Shown: piece by piece, positions 33,701-45,948 of the stretch
How positions within the stretch are numbered: position 1 is the first letter of the stretch
Layout of the letters: the number at the start of each line of letters is the position of its first letter
Assembly (NCBI GenBank): GCA_003254905.1
Contig: QANU01029692.1
Span: 27,825 to 91,824, forward strand
Reading direction: 5' to 3'
DNA: 64,000 bases
From: Nissolia schottii
Taxonomy: Eukaryota; Streptophyta; Magnoliopsida; Fabales; Fabaceae
Program-made: the position numbers and the translations under genes
The notes under the pieces: generated by a model
The model's database searches: none
Told to the model about the DNA's origin: nothing
What the model saw: the letters and a program-made list of their open reading frames with translations, nothing else

Positions 33701-34370
33701 TTTACATATATGCATATTACTTAATATATAGTTAAGTAATATTGCAGAATATGATATCTGATTGGAGTGCACAAACTTTATATGACTGTGTGCACAACCT
33801 TTATATGATTTAGTGCACAAACATTACGTACTTGTGTACAACACTGTGATTTTACTCAAACATAAATAAGTTCACAATCTTTATACATTTTTAATGGACA
33901 AACTTTTTATTAATTAGTTCACATACATGTGTACACACACTTTTATACATTCTAATACATAAATTTTACATATATGCATATTACTTAATGTATAATTAAA
34001 TATTTTTGTAGAATATGATATCTGATTGGAGTGCGCAAACTTTATATGACTGTGTGCACAAACGTTACACGACTGAGTGCACAAACATTATGTTCTTGTG
34101 TACAATAGTGTGATTTTACTCAAACATAAATAAGTTCATAGTCTTTATACATTTTTAGTGGACAAACTTGATGACAAATAGTTCACATTCATGTGTACAC
34201 GCACTGTTATACATTCTAATGTATAAAATTTACATATATGCATATTACTTAATGTGTAGTTATGTAATATTATAGAATATGATATTGGATTGGAGTTCAC
34301 AAACTTTATATGACTGAATGCACAAACATTATTAGTGTCTTTGCACAAACATTATGGACTTGTGTATACG
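33237..34370 (+). repeat. ~260-bp tandem repeat, about 4.4 copies (unit B)
   Basis: Copies start at about 33237, 33496, 33744, 34018 and 34273, so periods are 248-274 bases. They lie between MITE-like ends (about 32898 and 34450-34495). Confidence 0.9.
33654..33692. repeat. (AT)n microsatellite
   Basis: About 19 AT units inside the second tandem-repeat copy; not seen at this length in the other units. Confidence 0.95.
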
Positions 34371-36781
34371 AATCACGAATCGCGTGCACGCACATTTAAG
34401 TGTGAAGTGGAGATCCGTGTATTCGTAGTGGGACCAAACATATTTAATATAGAGTGTATGTATAATATATGATATTTGGTGTATTTATAACATGACTGAT
34501 ATTAAATTTGGGCAAGTAGGTTAGGGCTTTCTATCCATGCAATTGATCTCTAATAAGAATTTTCCATGTGTACTGTTTTGTTATTACACGTTTTGTTCTC
34601 AGACCGCACACAATTATTCCTCAATAACAAAATCGACAAATTGCTATGCTATCCGCACCATCTTCACCAAGTTTTTGCCACATGCTGTTATTCATGAATA
34701 ACAAAGGACAATTTGTCGTTTTTAATTGAGACAATGACATATTGAAACGAATCTTTTTTCTTTCTTCAAGTTACAGGGTGCATCCACCCACCACCAAGTC
34801 TTGGCATATCATGAATAGATTGATCAAAATTTGTGGTCATGTCACTTTTTATATAATTTTTATAAATTTTTTATTTGTTAAAAAAATGTGTAAAAATTTA
34901 TATTTGAGTTTATGATGTAATTTTTCACAAATATTATATTTAAAAATTTTAAATTATTATATTAAATCATATACACATTAATATGTCATATTATATTATG
35001 AAATAATAATAAATTTTAATAAGTTTAATTTTAAAATTGTTGAAAACAAAAACAATTAATAAAAGATGCATGTTAGAAACTACCCCTTTAAATACGTTGA
35101 GGAGGGAGTGCTAAAACGCACTGTCGCATTGATGATCATGGCTAAGGGTGGAAATAGGTTAGGTCGGCCTATTACTCATAAATACTCATATTTTTACTAA
35201 AAAATATATATTTATTTTACTTTCAGTAAGACTTAAACCCAATACCTCCACCATTTAGATCAATACTTTATCCACTAGAGTAGCATTACTTTTTACAATA
35301 TTTTATGCAATCATATTTATTAATATAATTTTATTATTTAATTTTTTAAAAAATAAACCATAATCTAAAGAATCCCTAGGACTCTCTCACACTTACAGTA
35401 CTCTCATCTCATCTGAATAATGTGAGAGAGTATTGCTGGCATTTTCTTATTTATTTTTTGGTTAGTCAAATGCCATATATTCTATTTATGATCTTACTAT
35501 CACATACTAAGCAACAGAATTGGTGATATACATAACAAAGTTGAACAAACTTTTTTGGGTTATGGACTTTGATTTCTTAATGATAAAATCAATGGATGAA
35601 AATTTGATTTTCCTCTCATATAAAGAATATTCACATTGCTCAAACTTATCTTTTAATCTATTTCTTCATGGATATACCCCAGCAGCTTGCAACTTCTGCA
35701 GGATAGGCAAATTAAAAAAAAATACTTAATTAGACCATGTTGAATGGAGTAGAAATTGCAGCATTTGCTACCAGCTATCACACTTTATTTTTTTTTTTTT
35801 AAGATGAAGACTAAAAGAAAAGGACACACATTAAAATGTGAAGATGGCAATCAAACTTTACAAGATTGAGGGCATAAATATTATTAGTGTCTTTGTATAA
35901 ATATTACGGACTTGTATATGCGAATCATGAATCGTGTGCACGTTTGTTTAAATATGGAGTGGGGATCCGTGTATTTGTAATGAGTCCAAATATATTTAAT
36001 ATAAGATGTATGTATGACGTATGATATTTAGTGTACGTGTAACATGATTGAAATTAAATTTGGGCAAGTAGGTTAGAGCTTTCAATCCATGCAATTGATC
36101 TCTAATAAGAATTTTCCATGTGTAATGTTTTGTTATTACACGTGTTGTTCTCAGACCGTATACAATTAATCCTCAATAACAAAATCGACAAATTGCTATG
36201 CTACCCGCGCAATCTTCACCAAGATTTAACCACATGCTGTTATTCATGAATAACAAAGGACAATTTGTCGTTTTTAATTGATTAAAAACGAGTGGTAGTC
36301 AAGTCGTCCCGGTTAAGTTCAGCACTATACAGCAGGGGTTTCCTTTTCCTTTCTTTAAGTTACAGGGTGCATCCACCCACCACCAAGTCTTGGCATATCA
36401 TGAATAAACTGATCAAATTTGTGGTCATGTCATTTTTTATATAATTTTTATAATTTTTTATTTGTTAAATTATTAAAAAATTTAACTTATAAAATGCCAA
36501 AAAATTTATAGGTTATTTAAGTTTATGATACAACTTTTTACAAATATTTTATTTAAAATTTTAAATTATTATATTAAATCATATACACATTAATATGTCA
36601 TATTATATTATAAAATAATGATAAAATTTGACAAATTTAACTTTAAAAATTGTTGAAAACAAAAACAAGTAATAAAACAGAGAAACTACCCTTTTAAATA
36701 CGTTGAGGAGGGAGTGCTAGAGGCACCGACGCATTGATGATCATAGCAGAATAGCCAGATAAAAAAAATACTTAATTCGAC
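34371..36781. repeat. Tandemly doubled flank (34371-35135 and 35915-36745)
   Basis: Both segments carry the same series of phrases: gatccgtgtatt, gggcaagtaggttag, gcatccacccaccaccaagt, cttggcatatcatgaata and acgttgaggagggagtgcta. Unit D is doubled similarly (60076-60870 and 61085-61740); unit C has one copy. The region between holds AT-rich DNA without a gene. Confidence 0.8.
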
Positions 36782-37094
36782 TTAGGGCTGTCAAAATGGG
36801 CTCGATCAGTTTACTCGGTTAAATGGACGGATTTTACATATAAAAAATAGGCTCGCGAAAATTTAAAAAAAAAATTGGACAGGCCCGTTCAAGCTCGGCC
36901 CGTTTGGCCCGCGGACTGGCCCGTTAGCCCGTGAAAATTTTTACATAATTTTTTTTGAATTTTTTATTTTTTTAAATTTTTTCATATTTAAAATTTTTTT
37001 TAAAAAAAATAAACGGACTAGCGGGCGGCCCTTTTAGGCTCGCGAATCGACCATAAACGAACCGAGCCCTATAAATATGCATATGTTTTACCAC
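36782..37094. mobile_element. 313-bp insertion with 11-bp direct repeat cttaattcgac
   Basis: Flanked by cttaattcgac at 36771-36781 and 37095-37105; equivalent sites in units C and D have one copy. The interior holds ggccc-rich phrases such as ggcccgtttggcccg and near its ends tagggct and agcccta. The TSD length suggests a Mutator-type non-autonomous element, though the matching inverted repeats are not exactly terminal. Confidence 0.6.
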
Positions 37095-37105
37095 CTTAAT
37101 TCGAC

Positions 37106-37560
37106 CATGCTGAATGGAGTAGAAATTGCAGCATTTGCTATCAGCTATCACACTTTAATGTTTTTTTAGATGAAGACTAAAAAAAAAGGACACATTATGC
37201 ACTGTGCTGTTGTCGGTCCGTATTTCAGAAAGATAATGGCAATTTTATTTTGTAATTTTTAATAGAATGATAATTTAAAGTATAATAATAATAACATTTT
37301 TATAGGAGGATTATTTTATTTAATTATATTTTACTATTATTATTATGAAAATTTACTAAAAAAATCAAACATTCCAAAGAGAATGTAACATGTACTAAAA
37401 ATAAAATTTTATGATGAAAATTGTTAAAAAAAAATTATTATTGATAATAATATCACGACTCCTATTATTAAGACACATAATAACAATATTAGCGGGATTG
37501 TATCTATATAATTGTTAAAACCCCTACAATTCCCACTACAAGCAAGTCCCCATGTTATGT
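37106..37560. other. Kunitz B upstream region
   Basis: AT-rich promoter-distal DNA shared with units A and C. The MITE found in unit A is absent and the target attattaaa equivalent is a single copy near 37511. Confidence 0.6.
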
Positions 37561-37564
37561 CATC

Positions 37565-37572
37565 TATAAATA
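37565..37572 (+). promoter_or_regulatory. TATA box of Kunitz B
   Basis: tataaata 102 bases upstream of the ATG. Like C, this leader has a short extra segment with tttgcatatatagccc that copy A lacks. Confidence 0.8.
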
Positions 37573-37666
37573 GGTCCTCCTAGCTCCTGCTTACTCACAC
37601 CACCAACTAAACAACGAACAACAAGAGAGGACCCTTTGCATATATAGCCCAACCCCTAAAGAAACT

Positions 37667-38263
37667 ATGAAGAGCACTACTACCGCCTTATTTCCCTTCT
37701 TGCTTCTCTTTGCCTTTATCTCACACCTTCCTTCATCCACACTCGCATTTATCCACGATGTCGACGGCGAACCACTTCTAAACGGCGGCTCGTACTATAT
37801 CCTACCGGTCATGAGAGGAATGGGTGGCGGAATCGAACTAACCGCCACCGGAAAGGAGACTTGCCCACTCACTGTCGTGCAATCACGCTCTGAGGTCTCC
37901 AGAGGCCTACCAATTACAATCTCATCCATGGCCAAAATTCTTTATCTCCACGAAAACCTTCCTCTGGACCTCTCATTCTCCGCTGTGCCCACGTGTGCTC
38001 ACACGCCATCCAAGTGGACCGTCGTCAAGGGTATCATAGAACAGCCCTCTGTGAAACTCACTGGCTACGACAACACAGTCGACGGTTCGTTCTACATAAA
38101 GAAGTCTTTTATTGACTACAAGCTTGTCTTCTGTCCTCTCTCCACCGATGAGTGCTCCGATATTGGAGTTCACATTGACGATGATTGGAACAGGCGTTTG
38201 GTTGCTACTGAAGGAAATCCGTTAACCGTTATGTTTAAGAAAGTTAGTTCATCTTCAGCATGA
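37667..38263 (+). CDS. Kunitz (STI-type) trypsin inhibitor, copy B
   Basis: Intronless 198-residue secreted Kunitz inhibitor. Signal peptide residues 1-27; family signature Ile29-Ile45 (IHDVDGEPLLNGGSYYI). All four structural cysteines are present: 66, 110, 156 and 163. The reactive loop is SSMAKIL, so P1 is Lys90 and P1' Ile91: still basic and compatible with trypsin, but unlike the Arg-Ile of the other copies, with a different P2 and P2'. Residues otherwise shared by the copies also differ: the EGPSVK-type loop is EQPSVK, DGWF is DGSF, and DDDGN is DDDWN. Of the two intact genes this is the only one with a full cysteine set. It has its own TATA box and polyA signal. Substrate range may have shifted, which is inference. 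Confidence 0.94.
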   Translation: MKSTTTALFPFLLLFAFISHLPSSTLAFIHDVDGEPLLNGGSYYILPVMRGMGGGIELTATGKETCPLTVVQSRSEVSRGLPITISSMAKILYLHENLPLDLSFSAVPTCAHTPSKWTVVKGIIEQPSVKLTGYDNTVDGSFYIKKSFIDYKLVFCPLSTDECSDIGVHIDDDWNRRLVATEGNPLTVMFKKVSSSSA

Positions 38264-38327
38264 AACCATAAACTAGGAAAAATCTTGTGTTTTCTTATCG
38301 TGTAGTAAGATGTGCAAGATTACGAGA

Positions 38328-38333
38328 AATAAA
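38328..38333 (+). terminator. Polyadenylation signal of Kunitz B
   Basis: AATAAA 65 bases after the stop codon, equivalent to the signal after copy A. Confidence 0.7.
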
Positions 38334-38711
38334 GGATTTCCTTGTAATATGACTAAATCACTAAATAAAAGCAGTCTTTCGTTGTAGCTCGAACATAAAA
38401 AAAAAAAAAACTCCGTAATTATCCAATAGAAAAATAAACACTATGTAATAAACAACTAAACACATAAATGAACCAAAGACAAAATCATATATGGGTAACA
38501 AGTTTGTTATTTAAATTTATAAAAATATGTATATATCTTATAAGCCCTTTCACAACAAATCATATGACTGTGACGTATTTTTTATGTTCATGGATCGTTT
38601 TACTGTGTTAAATAAGTGTTTCCACTTAAAGAGGTGAAGTAAAATATGGATAATATTACTTGAACAATAAATTTATATAACATATATAGATAATATATGC
38701 AAATATAACAA
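38334..38711. other. Downstream flank of Kunitz B
   Basis: AT-rich, colinear with the flank of A, C and D; no gene seen. Confidence 0.6.
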
Positions 38712-38938
38712 CAAAAATGCTACATGTACACCCAATTTTATACACTCATACATACACCATTAATAATGGACAAATTTTATTCGCATGAGTGCACAAATAT
38801 TACAAACTTATAGATGATATTCTCAATTATACTTAATTAAGTGCATAAATATTACATATATTAAAACACAAACTTTATGTATATAAGTATAGAGTGTATG
38901 CATGGTGTATATTTTTTGGTGTACGTGTAGCAGGACTC
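38712..38938. mobile_element. 227-bp MITE downstream of Kunitz B, 9-bp TSD atataacaa
   Basis: Same family, ends and length as 9453-9679. The TSD atataacaa is at 38703-38711 and 38939-38947; the empty site is in unit D near 62585-62594. Inner inverted repeats tgctacatgtacacc and ggtgtacgtgtagca are clear. Confidence 0.88.
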
Positions 38939-38947
38939 ATATAACAA

Positions 38948-39502
38948 TATGTGAGTGCACGTTAGCCTCACATAATTATCGTATTCTATAACAACACTTA
39001 CATGTTGTTGAATTTGCATATGTTATCCATGTATGTCGTATAAATTTATTATTCAAGTAGCATTACCCACTTAAAAAATTAGAAGTATAAGGACTGCTTG
39101 GCTTTTGTTTTTAGTGTTTGATCCGATTAATGTTTTTTAAGGAAACAAGAAATTGATTTTTTATTAATACTATTTATTTATCAAAAGCCTAAAAAGAATA
39201 GAAAACAAACAAACAAACATTTATAAAAGTAGAAATCAAATTGACCATAACATTTATACTATTTATACACTTAAAAATTTTGATATTGGTGTACACCTCA
39301 TAGATAAATAAATATTACAAAATAGAGAAATAAATATGTTATAGACTTAACTTAATCCTGATTTACAACTCTTGGTATCGAGATTGACAAGAATGCACGA
39401 CTATGTCATTTTTCATCACATCTCAAGACAACCAATCAGAGTGTCAACTATCTCAAATTATCTAGTCCAAGAACAGTGACCGTTACACGATAACAAAGGT
39501 CA
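38948..39502. other. Downstream flank of Kunitz B continued
   Basis: Colinear with A, C and D; AT-rich with no reading frame. Ends at gtcataaat, where A, C and D jump to the foldback loop. Confidence 0.6.
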
Positions 39503-41387
39503 TAAATAGCCACTCACACATTTATAACAGAAGTTATACATTTCAATAATCTTATCAATGCTTCAAAACAGCCCATTTACATTCAATTGTGAGCTGTTAC
39601 ACACATTGACTACCTGCAAAAGGCAAGGTACAGGAACAAACTATATAAAGCAGAAAGCCAGAAACATAGCATACAAAATTTATGCATGATAAGAAACTAC
39701 AAAATTATCGAATTACAATTATTTATTAATAATTTCAAATGCATATTAAATTAACTGATAATTAGGTTTTAGGGTTATAAATTAATTAAATAAAATATAA
39801 ATCAGATATACTAGTGAACCTAAGGGTATAGGGGTTTTAAATTAATAAAATATAAAATTTATATATTTATGAATATTAGGGTATATAAATATTATATAAT
39901 TATTTAAATAATAACATAATTATTAAAAATCAAATTATTTAGACAAAATATAATTATTTACTGCAAATCTAATTACAAATTATCATAATTTTAATTTTAA
40001 GTTGATTGTTATAAGCGCAAATTTGACACAAAGTAAGGTTCCAATTACCGTCGGTTTAGGCACGATGGTAGCATAAATAAATTAGCGTTGCATAATACCG
40101 ACGGTACGAATTAAATTAGATTTAGCAGTATCGTCGACTTTCGTCGACGGTAATTAATAAATAAAATAATATTATTTTTACCGTCATATTATAACCGACG
40201 GTCATCGCTGATATAAATTATTATTATTTTTCCCGTTGTATATAACCGACGGTAATTGATTATGCAAAAATATTATTATTTATAACAATACCGTCGGTAA
40301 ACACCAACGGCAAATATCGTCGGTAAATAGTAACGGTAATAGATCCATTTACCGTCGGTTTGATATGATGGTACAGAAGTCCCGGTTCGCTTTTAATTGA
40401 ACCGATGCGCGGCGGTTTTGACCGCCGGAAATTAGCGTCATCCTTGTGTTTCCGATGGTAATTTGATTACCATCGGTCAGTTTACCGCTCTCTGTGTCAC
40501 CGACGGTAATCCCGACGCTAAACCTCAAAAAAACCGACGGTAATGTCGACGGAAATAGTCAAATTTCTTGTAGTAAGAGGTACGTTTTGTTCATTTTCTA
40601 ATACCTATATACAGAAAACACTTACTTGGATATCAAATGGTCTTTTGCAGGTATCCCGTTGCCGTCCAAATTTCGATCAAGACTAAAGACCAAGTTCATC
40701 ATCTCAAGCTCCCGACTTGCACTCAGGAGCTGAGTTACAAGTCATATCGATACTGACTGAATAGTTCATAACAAAATATTATTAAGCACATAATGAGTAA
40801 TATTGAACACACGAATGTTTGTGCATGCACAAAACAGATAAACAAACATTATTGTTACGAACTATTCGATCAGTACCGAAATGGCTTGTAACTCAACCCC
40901 TGAGCACAAGTCAAGAGCTTGAAAGAGAAGATTGTGTCAAATTTTGTGCATCCATTGCTAATTATTTTTTGATGTTCTAATTATTTTTTGTTCTATCTCT
41001 TGCTTCTTTGGTTGTTGGTTCTATTTTTTTTTCTTTTTTTATATTTCATTATAATTTTTCTAAACAACGATAGATCACCCTAATTAAAAGTAAAGGGAAT
41101 GATCAATAGTAAACAAAAGAAGTAGAAGCTAAAATTCCAAAAAAAGGGAAAGATCAAAACAAAATAGATCATGCATATACCAAATCATGCAAAAATAATA
41201 AAACTCCTAATCTCGTTAGTTTTAATTTGATCATGCTCACTCCTACATTCATCCCCAATTTTGTCATGAAGCATATATCAATATATCACCAAAATCCTTG
41301 CTACAAAATTAAGAGAAAAAATGTTGATTTCTTGCCTTGCATTTTATAACTACCTAATTAGCTTGCATTCAAATTCAAATCCTAGTT
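39503..41387. other. Segment present only in unit B
   Basis: Absent from A, C and D, which join gtcataaat directly to the foldback loop. It contains AT-rich DNA, a CACTA-like element (about 40030-40576) and the inverted phrases accaagttcatcatctcaag (around 40690) and tgagcacaagtcaagagctt (around 40900). No gene recognised. Confidence 0.6.
40030..40576. mobile_element. CACTA-like element, right terminus and subterminal repeats
   Basis: More than ten copies of accgacggtaa or its reverse ttaccgtcggt occur in both orientations, ending with aatttcttgtagta. That is the inverse of a CACTACAAGAAAT terminus with the last base changed. The left terminus is not clear. Non-autonomous; no transposase. 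Confidence 0.6.
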
Positions 41388-41930
41388 GCATTTTAACCCC
41401 TTGATCTAAGGTCCATGTGCACTTAACCCCGTAAACTTTAAAAAATGCAAATTCAACATTATCCTTTTATGAATGTGCACTTTAACCCCTTTTATTAAGT
41501 TTTACTCTTTAAATGACTAAAATACCCTATTTTTCCCCTTCCTCCCATTTCTCTTCACCCCACTAAAAACCCAAATCCAAAAAACCTTTTGGCCAACCCA
41601 ACCAAAATGGAATTGAACTGGCCAACTTATTAACCTAAACACCCAACAAAATCCACCACGTACATTCCGTTAGTTAGTTCGTTGGTTCATTCATTCATTG
41701 CCTTGGACAAATGAATTTTTAGATTTGGGTTCTTGGGTGGTTGAAGAGAGGAGGGAGAAATGGGAGGAAGGGGAAGAATAAAATATTTTAGGCATTTAAA
41801 GAGTCAAAACTTGAAAAAATGGATTAAAGTGCACATTAATAAAATGTTAAGGTTGGATTTTCACTTTTGTTAAATTTAGGGGGTTAAGTGCACCTAAACC
41901 TTAATTTAGAGGTGGTAAAATGTCTTTTTC
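41388..41930. mobile_element. Foldback element with ~200-bp inverted arms (unit B, complete)
   Basis: The left arm (about 41388-41600) and right arm (about 41700-41930) are inverted copies. For example aaggtccatgtgcacttaac against gttaagtgcacctaaacctt, and ttccccttcctcccatttct against agaaatgggaggaaggggaa. The loop is near 41600-41700. Units A, C and D keep only the right arm. Confidence 0.75.
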
Positions 41931-43640
41931 CATATATTTTATTTACTTCCCATCTTTTTTTTCTTTTTATGCCTAGATTCTTTTCAAATCCATTTTTCAT
42001 AATATTCCCTTTCAATCTATTTCCTTATTTCATATATTGAAATACTTGTTGCACTACCACTACATCATCACTCCGACGTCGCTAACATGCTTCCATCGCT
42101 ACTTGCACAACGATGCATCACCATGTTGCCCCATTGTAATCCCATGTTGCTCGTTTCAACCAAATACTTCTACCATTGTTCCCTTGATGCCTCTTTTAGC
42201 CTCATTGTCAACAACAATGATCCTCTCCCACCAACAAAATACACTGTCAATCAAATGAATGTCAAAGTGAGGGATAAGTATAGGATACGAGATGTGTGTT
42301 TCACTACAGTGAGGAGCACCCTTCTATCTCCATTTTCTAGAAACAAAGGATCTAAGAATAGGATATTCATTATAGTGGTGAGATATAATAAAGAAAATAG
42401 AATGTGAGTATGAGGAGGCATCCGATTTTATTGTAGTGATAGGAGATAATGAGAAAATCGAAACTGACATTTTTAAGATGGTTTACACTATAGAAAAAGG
42501 GAAACTAACCTAGCTTAGAAGGTGAAAAAAAAAATGAGCGATTGACATCTAAAATAACAGATAATAAAGTTAATATTTTATAACAAATATTAGATATATC
42601 ATTAATCAATTAAGCAGCCATAAATAATCTTTGAGTTTGTTTTGGTGAGTTCTTTTTTATTTGGTGAGTCGAATTTAAACTCAACTATACAATTTCTAAT
42701 TTAAATAAAAATATCTTGTTTGAAAATGTATATAATAGAAATAGAAACATAATAGAATTGATTTTATTTTAAAATAAATATTTCAATTCATCAATCATAT
42801 CGTTGTAAACTCATTATAAATAGAAAAAATCTAAAGGCCAATTTTTTCTTTTGTGCAAGAGTTGTGTTGAGAAAATAGGTATGTTATTTGGCTTCTACTT
42901 TGCTTGTTTTGTGATTGTGAGATTGTTAGGTGGACAGAATTTTGCACTTTCTTTATTTTGCATATATTGGGAGTACATTTATTGTACAATTTAGTGAACT
43001 CAGTTTGCTTATGAATAGATTAAGAGAATTGTGAGCATGATACCTCATCAAATTAAATTATGTGACGTCATGTTATATGTGTGCATTAGAATTTGTATAT
43101 TATAATAGATATCAATGGTGTTATTTGAACACCACATATACACAAACACCCTAGAGTTGCCGTATAATAATTGAAAATAAAATAAAATTATTGTATTTAG
43201 TACAATGAGTAACAATTATGAAGTGGACAATATTAACATTTGTGCATATGATATAATTAGTAACGTATTATGATTGTACCAAACTTTAATATGAGTGTAG
43301 ACTCTATAATGTCTGTGAGAGAAACAAACTTAGTATCTATGCCAAAATTGATGTACAAATAACAATACTCTTCTCAAAAATATGCGTAGACAGTGTTTGT
43401 AATGCAATTTTCAGTTCATATTTTTCACGTACTGTTTAAGAATACGAACGAACGAATAGATCAAACAAGCCTCTCAAGGACCTGCAACTATCTATAGAGA
43501 TTGCCAAAATGGTGAAAAATGAATTGTCAATTGAATTTGAGTGGGTTACAATTTTTTTTTAACACAAATTTAAGAATTTCTATTTAAACATAAAAAAAGA
43601 AGTTCATAGGATTCATAAACATTTTTTTTGATAAATCAGA
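41931..43640. other. Unit B distal flank, no gene seen
   Basis: Colinear with 18871-20580 of unit A. It ends in the phrase gataaatcagag, after which A and B differ. The ORF at 42037-42258 is considered fortuitous. Confidence 0.6.
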
Positions 43641-43648
43641 GTTTCATT

Positions 43649-45948
43649 GCATACAAGTAAAAAAAACATCTCCCCTCTTATCCTTTAATACTATGTTTAT
43701 TAATCCTTATCCCTTATGACCATAAACATTGATTATTCCTTGGACAATGTGCTTTAAACTTAAATTTGAGTTATAATAGCCTATGATGCATGTGATTTTC
43801 TTTGTTTGACGACTTTTAAAAGTCTAAATATCTGTGATTGCATCATTTAATTTTTTGTTTATGCATATCCTCTACCCTTGATCAAAAATGGATATTTATC
43901 ATGTTTTAATAATGTTTAAAGGGAAAGGGTAAAATGAAAAGAAATTTGTTAAATTGCTTTATTTCTACTATGCTAATCTCTGATTATATATTGCAAATCA
44001 TCTTTTGGAATAACATAAATTCAAAGGAAACTATGTGCAACTTTTTCATATAACAAAAGGAAAATTTCTTTTGGAAAAACAAGCATACTAAGGGATAATG
44101 ATCTAGAGCTTGTAATCTTGATTGACATGTGTGATTTCTTTTGGTAATTATCAATGTATGCCTTATGTGATCATTGATGGAACTAGGTTTATATATATGT
44201 CTTGATAATGAGCATAAATCCTTCTTCCCTCTTTAATCTCTACGCAAAAAATGTCTAAATCATTTTGGATTCAATTGATAATGATTTTCTTGGCATGATG
44301 GTTGATAATGCATTAAATGGTCTTGTTTGCAAGTGTTTGATATATCAACCTATATTGTGCTTGATGGCTTTTGATGCTAACTAATGATTTGGAGAACTTT
44401 CATAGTTTCTCTCTACTTTTAAAAGCATGCATCAAGATCTTCACAAGTGATATACAAGTCCAAGTGAATCATGGAGGAGTTGAAAGGAGCTAAAATGAAC
44501 AAGAACTTAAAAGAGATCTCCTCACATACAGTGGAATGGAACATTCAAAGAGGAAAGCTAAAGCTCAAAGGATCACTCAAAAGGAACATCACACCCAATC
44601 AACTACAATAAGTATCTCTATCCCTAATCTTACATGGTTATCTATAGTTTCGATAATATGATACTTGAATGCTTAGCATTGTTCCAAAAATATGCTTATC
44701 ATGACATATGTTTTCTCAAATCATCGTCTTCATGAAAATCATCTTATTTGAATTTACATCTTTTAATTGTGTCATGAAACATAGGGTGGATCTTACTAGA
44801 TAATATTTCTTTATCCTTATAACGTGTGCCCTTATGATCAAAAGGTTGAAATGCTTGGTTTTACATCCATATCATACTTTGGTATACATAGCTATTTTTG
44901 CTCCAATATGGTTGCACCATTGTGATAACTTGAAATGTGCCTCATATAAATAACAAGTGGTATGATTTAGATTTGAAATGCTATGACATGTTCCCTTGTC
45001 ATTTAGATTTGAAATGTTTGATTCTAAATCCCCATCATGTTCCTTAATTACTTTTGGCACACATAGTTATACTTGCACCATTATGGTTATATTCATGGGA
45101 TAATTTGAAATGTGCCTCATGTAAACAACAAGTGATAAATAACAAGTGTGTTTAAAGCTAAATTTATTTATGCTTCCCTGCCACCACAAGTTCTCACCAC
45201 TGTGCTTGCTCTGATTTCTATTAGCAAGTGGTATTAAAATTTCTTGACACTTGTTGTCTTAAGAATAACAAGTGGTTTTGATTGGAATTCCCCACATGCT
45301 TTCTCTCAAGGAAAATATATTTCTTATACATGTCTTAGGGGATAATTTCTTGAAAAATTATTTTTGAAAGGGGGAGCTCAAGATGTCATAATATGTCATT
45401 GTTTAAATTCATCATATGCTTCTATGAGATAACCTTATACCATGACATTGCCTTGTTGAATATGCATACTACATGTGTGTGAATGTATTTTGAGAACATG
45501 CATCAATTAAGGGGGAGCCTTAATCTTCAACTAAAGAGGATTATACAATGCTTGCAAGTGGTAAGTTAAGAAGATTATTTCCCAAAACAACAAACCAAAA
45601 CACACAATTTGTTAACATGACCATCAAGTGGAACCCATGGCTTGCAAGTGTTTTGTGTTGCTAGACAATCCTCTTTTGCACTCTTAAAGACAATAAGGTA
45701 CATACTCTTCACTTTCACATCCTCTTGCTTTCTTAGTGTGAAATTCAAAAATGCATTGTAAGGTACACACTTTTAAAGCTCAATGATCCATACCCCTTTC
45801 ATGTCTCAATGATGAATGTCTTTTAAGTGGTTATTGTCTATCACATGATTTACATCTTGCTTAAACCATTTGATTCTCAAAGGAGATAAAATCATGAGAT
45901 GATCTCATTGAAAAACAAAGGGGGAGATGTTTTTTTTACTTGTATGCA
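43649..45948. repeat. 27-bp perfect inverted repeat at 43649-43675 and about 45922-45948
   Basis: gcatacaagtaaaaaaaaca at 43649, continuing through tctcccc, is the exact inverse of ggggagatgttttttttactt at 45922. The right copy looks like a purine tract followed by an LTR start. Confidence 0.8.

Larger units (their letters stand above)
31220..43640 (+). repeat. Kunitz duplication unit B
   Basis: Order as in unit A without the large gypsy LTR: copia gag fragment, tandem-repeat TIR element, doubled flank, Kunitz B, downstream flank with extra 2.2 kb, foldback element with both arms, distal flank. The site where units A, C and D carry an LTR is empty here (near 41787-41796). Confidence 0.7.
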
